DNA from: Prolixibacteraceae bacterium | GTDB taxonomy: Bacteria > Bacteroidota > Bacteroidia > Bacteroidales > Prolixibacteraceae | Length of the DNA stretch: 9,668 nt | Reading direction: 5' to 3' | Assembly: GCA_016930735.1 (NCBI GenBank) | Contig: JAFGGF010000211.1 | Coordinates: 1 to 9,668 of the forward strand | Shown here: piece after piece, positions 6,705 through 9,668 of the stretch | How the letters are laid out: every line of letters begins with the position of its first letter | Numbering within the stretch: the first letter of the stretch is position 1 | The notes under the pieces: generated by a model | What the model saw: the letters and a program-made list of their open reading frames with translations, nothing else | Told to the model about the DNA's origin: nothing | Databases searched by the model: none | Position numbers and translations under genes: made by a program

Positions 6705-8307
6705 TTATCCAACCTTCGATTTTGTAATTTTCACCTTCGGTTAATCCCTGGAAGAATACTTCTTCCTTATTCGGGAAATATTTTTTATAATCGTTTGCTT
6801 TTTGTGTAGCTTCTTCATAACAATCTTCGCTGGCGCGTGCTGCCCTTGTATAATAATCAACAGCTAACCAGAAAATGGTTGATTTCTGAAATTCATTTCC
6901 ATCATAACCACTGCTTGCAGCAACATAAATATCACCAATCAACATTAAAACATCGCAATAATTTGGATTAATACTCAATGCCTTCCTGGCATATTCTCTT
7001 GCTTCCTGGTATGCTCTTTCCTTGGCAAATATAAAGAGTCCGTACTCATAATAATAAGTAGCCAGTAATTCTTGATTGGTTTCCTGATCCATAGCCTCTT
7101 TGTAGTATTCTTTGGCCTTGGCAAAATCGGAAAGTTTTATATATCTGCGCGCCATGTTAAATGCTGCTTCAGGTGATGGATCCAATTCATAAAGTTTTTC
7201 GGCAGCATTGTTATATAAATCGCTTTCGTCGCATTTTGATTTCCTTAACCTGGCCAGCATTTTTTTCAGGAAGTTGATGTCACCGGAATTTTGTTCAAAT
7301 TGTGATCCGTAAATGCTTAACAAGGCTTCGCAATCGGCAGCACCCGATTTACTGAAAACATCATCGGTAAAATCAAGGGCAATTTTAATATCATCAATAT
7401 TATCAGCATTTCCCTTTTCCAGCATTTTATTTAAAAGATTTGAGCTTAAATCATAATTAGAAACTACTGTTTCCTTTGGTAATTCGCCCAATTTAAATAA
7501 ACGGACTGTTACGTTCATAAAAAGTACAATAACCGGAACTTCTGTCTTTTCTCCCATCAATTTTGTAGACTCAGCCAACCATTCATAACCAGTTTTTAAA
7601 GCTTTGTCCTTTTGATCCATCGGAATACTCTCTTCATCCTTTAAATATAACTCAAACCATGAAACACCTTTACGGCCAAGAACATATCCCTTTTCTCCAA
7701 AATTCTTAATCCTTTTATCGTAAATTTCCATCATCTTATTCAGATGTTTCACTTTTTCAGCAAGAGTCGGAGCTTTCTCCATCCGATCTTTTTCAACAAT
7801 TGTACCGCGGATATAAATATTAGGAGAACATTTTGGATACTGGTTGTAAAGTTTTTCCCAATGAGGAAGTGCTGAATTGTAATCTTTATTTGAATAAAAA
7901 CCATCATACAAGCTCCATGTCTGCATAAAATCAACATCCTTATCGTTAATAAGTTGTTCCATTGATTTATTATTGACACCACTTCCGTTTTCATCATCTC
8001 CGGCTGGTTTTATACCGTCCCAGTAGAAATCAATAACATCTCCTGAATTTTCATCCAGATCTTTCTTTTTTATTTCATCGATAAAAATAAACTTAAGATA
8101 TTTATTTTTCGGATCTACCGCAACTTCATATTTCCCGTCGAAGCTGGTCAACATCTCCCCGCCTCTATGAGCCTCAACCCTAACTCCTGCCATCGGCTCA
8201 CCATTCTGGTAGACAGTACCTTTTATTGTTTTTTGTGCCATCGTACTTATTACACCTGTTGCTAAAATGGTAATAATCAGTACTGATTTTAAAATTATTG
8301 ATTTCAT
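6679..8307 (-). CDS. Exported TPR protein with N-terminal carboxypeptidase-regulatory-like domain
   Basis: A 542-residue protein of a Bacteroidota family without an assigned function. A signal peptide (about 1-25, STMAQ cleavage region) is followed by a small beta-sandwich like the carboxypeptidase regulatory domain (about 27-75: KGTVYQNGEPMAGVRVEA, then FDGKYEVAV). A polar linker (100-116) leads into an alpha-helical region with TPR-like units near 135-175, 380-412, 416-449 and 451-495. The C-terminus has a conserved-looking FFQGLTEGENYKIEGWI segment (518-534). No catalytic motif is visible, so a scaffold or interaction role in the periplasm or at the outer membrane is inferred. The gene lies between an outer-membrane barrel gene (22-nt gap) and lptC (26-nt overlap), which suggests a link to envelope assembly. 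The start at 8307 is supported by the signal peptide. Confidence 0.85.
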   Translation of the reverse strand: MKSIILKSVLIITILATGVISTMAQKTIKGTVYQNGEPMAGVRVEAHRGGEMLTSFDGKYEVAVDPKNKYLKFIFIDEIKKKDLDENSGDVIDFYWDGIKPAGDDENGSGVNNKSMEQLINDKDVDFMQTWSLYDGFYSNKDYNSALPHWEKLYNQYPKCSPNIYIRGTIVEKDRMEKAPTLAEKVKHLNKMMEIYDKRIKNFGEKGYVLGRKGVSWFELYLKDEESIPMDQKDKALKTGYEWLAESTKLMGEKTEVPVIVLFMNVTVRLFKLGELPKETVVSNYDLSSNLLNKMLEKGNADNIDDIKIALDFTDDVFSKSGAADCEALLSIYGSQFEQNSGDINFLKKMLARLRKSKCDESDLYNNAAEKLYELDPSPEAAFNMARRYIKLSDFAKAKEYYKEAMDQETNQELLATYYYEYGLFIFAKERAYQEAREYARKALSINPNYCDVLMLIGDIYVAASSGYDGNEFQKSTIFWLAVDYYTRAARASEDCYEEATQKANDYKKYFPNKEEVFFQGLTEGENYKIEGWINETTKVRF

Positions 8308-8329
8308 AACGGTTTTAGTTTATTTTGAA

Positions 8330-9610
8330 TTAATCATATTTTCTTTTTATAAACCAAATATCGTACAAATTTACACTTAAAGTAAATTTTGCGTAATATT
8401 CGCGAATCAGGTTATCGGTGATTTTTCCGCGTTTGCCTAATTCTGCTGATAAATTAATCATTGATAAAGAACGGTAAATTGGTAATCCTACACCAAAACT
8501 TATGCCAACATCGGTAAGCTGTTGATCACCAAAAATTAAATAATAATTTTCATACCTGATTCCTGCCCGGTAAGCAACCTTGTCGAAGTAACTCCTGATG
8601 GAATAATAATCAGGGATATATTCAATACCAAAGGCATACCTGTCCAAATCGGTAAGGAAAGGATTCTTTTCTCCGAAGAATTCAGCTTGTGACCATTTCT
8701 GATGGATATAATCCAGATTTACTTCCAGTTTCCCGTTGTTTACAAATGATAATCCTATGCCATAATTTTGTGGCAACCTGATAATATCTTTTACCTCATC
8801 GATATTAATAATTGTATCAATATCAGTTGTAGTGCCATTTGATAATAATATCCTGGTGATATCGGAATGGAAAGAAGTAAATTCAGGTTTATTTTCAAAT
8901 GTTAATCCTAATGTCAGTTGTTTCTTTTCAGTGAATGGCAAAGTAGCCTGTAAACCATATGATATACCAAAATCACGCATCCTGATCTGTTCGTATTTCT
9001 GGTCGCTGTAAAAATCAACTTCTTCAAGAAATGAAACATTAGCATTTCTGACCAGTTTACCAAAAAGGTAATATACATTAGCACCTACCGAAATATTTTT
9101 TATGGGTTCTATTCCAATACCAAACTGAGCTTTTGATATTGAACCATCGCCATTATACCTGTGCCAGACCTTCCCGTATGTTTCTTCTTCTTCAATCATC
9201 TGTACATCGTAACCCATATCGGAAAACGGGCTAATCCCCATTCCAACACCCAACCAGTTTGTTACAGGGAAACTAAATGAAAAATAATTAAAGTTTATAT
9301 CGTTTGTTTTAAAACCATCCAATTCATTTTTAAAACCGGAGAAGCTAGCTTTAAAACCAAAATCAAACAGGAAAGACAATGAATCGGTTGAAGTAAATGA
9401 TGCAGGATTCAACAGGTTTATCTGTTGGTTGTTCCGGCTTCCAATACCTGCACTTCCCATTGCCGAAGCCCTGCCAGTCGACCCTCTTTGCAAATCCCCC
9501 AGTCCAAACCTTGAGTATGGTGATGTTGTATTATTATTGAATTGTGCAAATAGCACAGCCGGAAATAATATTAATACGGCAATTAAATTAGCTCTTTTCT
9601 GTCTCCCCAT
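8330..9610 (-). CDS. Outer-membrane beta-barrel protein, FadL-like, uncharacterised
   Basis: A 426-residue protein with a signal peptide (about 1-23, ending LFAQ). An SPYSRFGLGDL motif (30-40) and a small-residue-rich segment, GSTGRASAMGSAGIG (43-57), follow; both are seen at the start of many Bacteroidota outer-membrane barrels. The rest is alternating amphipathic strands rich in Gly and aromatic residues (for example 105-125, 163-182, 213-240, 283-304, 345-376). It ends with a strand-like ITDNLIREYYAKFTLSVNLYDIWFIKRKYD-type tail (397-426), resembling the FadL/OmpP1-type barrel end. Transport of a hydrophobic substrate is possible but not shown. The ATG lies 23 nt inside the 3' end of the preceding coaX gene. 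It is the only Met that keeps the signal peptide. Gene order ties it to the coaX-lptC operon. Confidence 0.83.
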   Translation of the reverse strand: MGRQKRANLIAVLILFPAVLFAQFNNNTTSPYSRFGLGDLQRGSTGRASAMGSAGIGSRNNQQINLLNPASFTSTDSLSFLFDFGFKASFSGFKNELDGFKTNDINFNYFSFSFPVTNWLGVGMGISPFSDMGYDVQMIEEEETYGKVWHRYNGDGSISKAQFGIGIEPIKNISVGANVYYLFGKLVRNANVSFLEEVDFYSDQKYEQIRMRDFGISYGLQATLPFTEKKQLTLGLTFENKPEFTSFHSDITRILLSNGTTTDIDTIINIDEVKDIIRLPQNYGIGLSFVNNGKLEVNLDYIHQKWSQAEFFGEKNPFLTDLDRYAFGIEYIPDYYSIRSYFDKVAYRAGIRYENYYLIFGDQQLTDVGISFGVGLPIYRSLSMINLSAELGKRGKITDNLIREYYAKFTLSVNLYDIWFIKRKYD

Positions 9611-9668
9611 TGTATTCTAAAATCCGGTTTAACCCGATTCCTGTTAAATTGAAATTTACAAAGAAAGA
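9588..9668 (-). CDS. coaX: Type III pantothenate kinase, C-terminal fragment cut by window edge
   Basis: A minus-strand frame open from the window edge encodes 26 residues, including NLTGIGLNRILEYN, and stops with TAA at 9588-9590. The GLNRILEYN ending recalls the C-terminus of Bacteroidota CoaX, which phosphorylates pantothenate in coenzyme A synthesis. In this phylum coaX commonly precedes the barrel-TPR-lptC group, which supports the call. The gene overlaps the barrel gene's start by 23 nt in another frame. The fragment is too short for a firm identification on its own, and the rest lies outside the window. Confidence 0.7.
   Translation of the reverse strand, partial: SFFVNFNLTGIGLNRILEYNGETEKS

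Noticed and set aside
1..9668. A hidden defence, mobile or biosynthetic system
   Set aside because: I saw no transposase, integrase, long repeats, CRISPR-like spacing, attachment sites, or nuclease or helicase genes. All substantial coding space is covered by envelope or housekeeping families with uniform AT-rich composition.

Overview
The window looks like a chromosomal segment of a Bacteroidota bacterium, probably of the Bacteroidales/Marinilabiliales kind. The DNA is AT-rich. Start codons lack Shine-Dalgarno sequences. The clearest promoters fit the Bacteroidota pattern (TTTG, about 19-20 nt, TAnnTTTG). The gene content is typical of the phylum: a Tat-exported Gfo/Idh/MocA protein, a GldE/CorC-like DUF21-CBS protein, a lipoprotein-type LptC, and an outer-membrane beta-barrel beginning with an SPYSRFG motif.

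Layout from left to right: a strong intrinsic terminator (51-84) closes a minus-strand Gfo/Idh/MocA oxidoreductase gene (118-1623). A 326-nt divergent intergenic region (1624-1949) carries a promoter candidate for each flanking gene. A plus-strand osmC-type peroxidase gene (1950-2375) follows. It converges on a minus-strand PpiD/SurA-type periplasmic foldase gene (2448-4580), and a bidirectional terminator (2396-2427) lies between them. After a 185-nt gap containing a weaker promoter candidate, five genes run tightly on the minus strand. In transcription order they are the 3' end of coaX (type III pantothenate kinase, cut by the window edge), an outer-membrane barrel gene, a TPR protein gene, lptC, and a DUF21/CBS/CorC (GldE-like) gene. 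Two of these junctions overlap (23 and 26 nt) and the others are 22 and 7 nt apart, so one operon is likely.

The right-hand two thirds therefore reads as a cell-envelope block: an outer-membrane barrel, an exported TPR protein, the periplasmic LptC component of LPS export, an inner-membrane ion transporter-like protein, and a membrane-anchored periplasmic chaperone/prolyl isomerase just downstream. The left-hand genes are a secreted or periplasmic NAD(P)-fold enzyme probably acting on sugars, and a cytoplasmic thiol peroxidase for organic hydroperoxides. They appear unrelated to the envelope block.

I found no mobile element, CRISPR array, tRNA or rRNA, toxin/defence system or biosynthetic cluster, and nothing I would call a new system. 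The most useful leads are the two uncharacterised envelope genes locked into the coaX-lptC operon, the overlapping gene junctions without ribosome-binding sites, and a few residue-level oddities.
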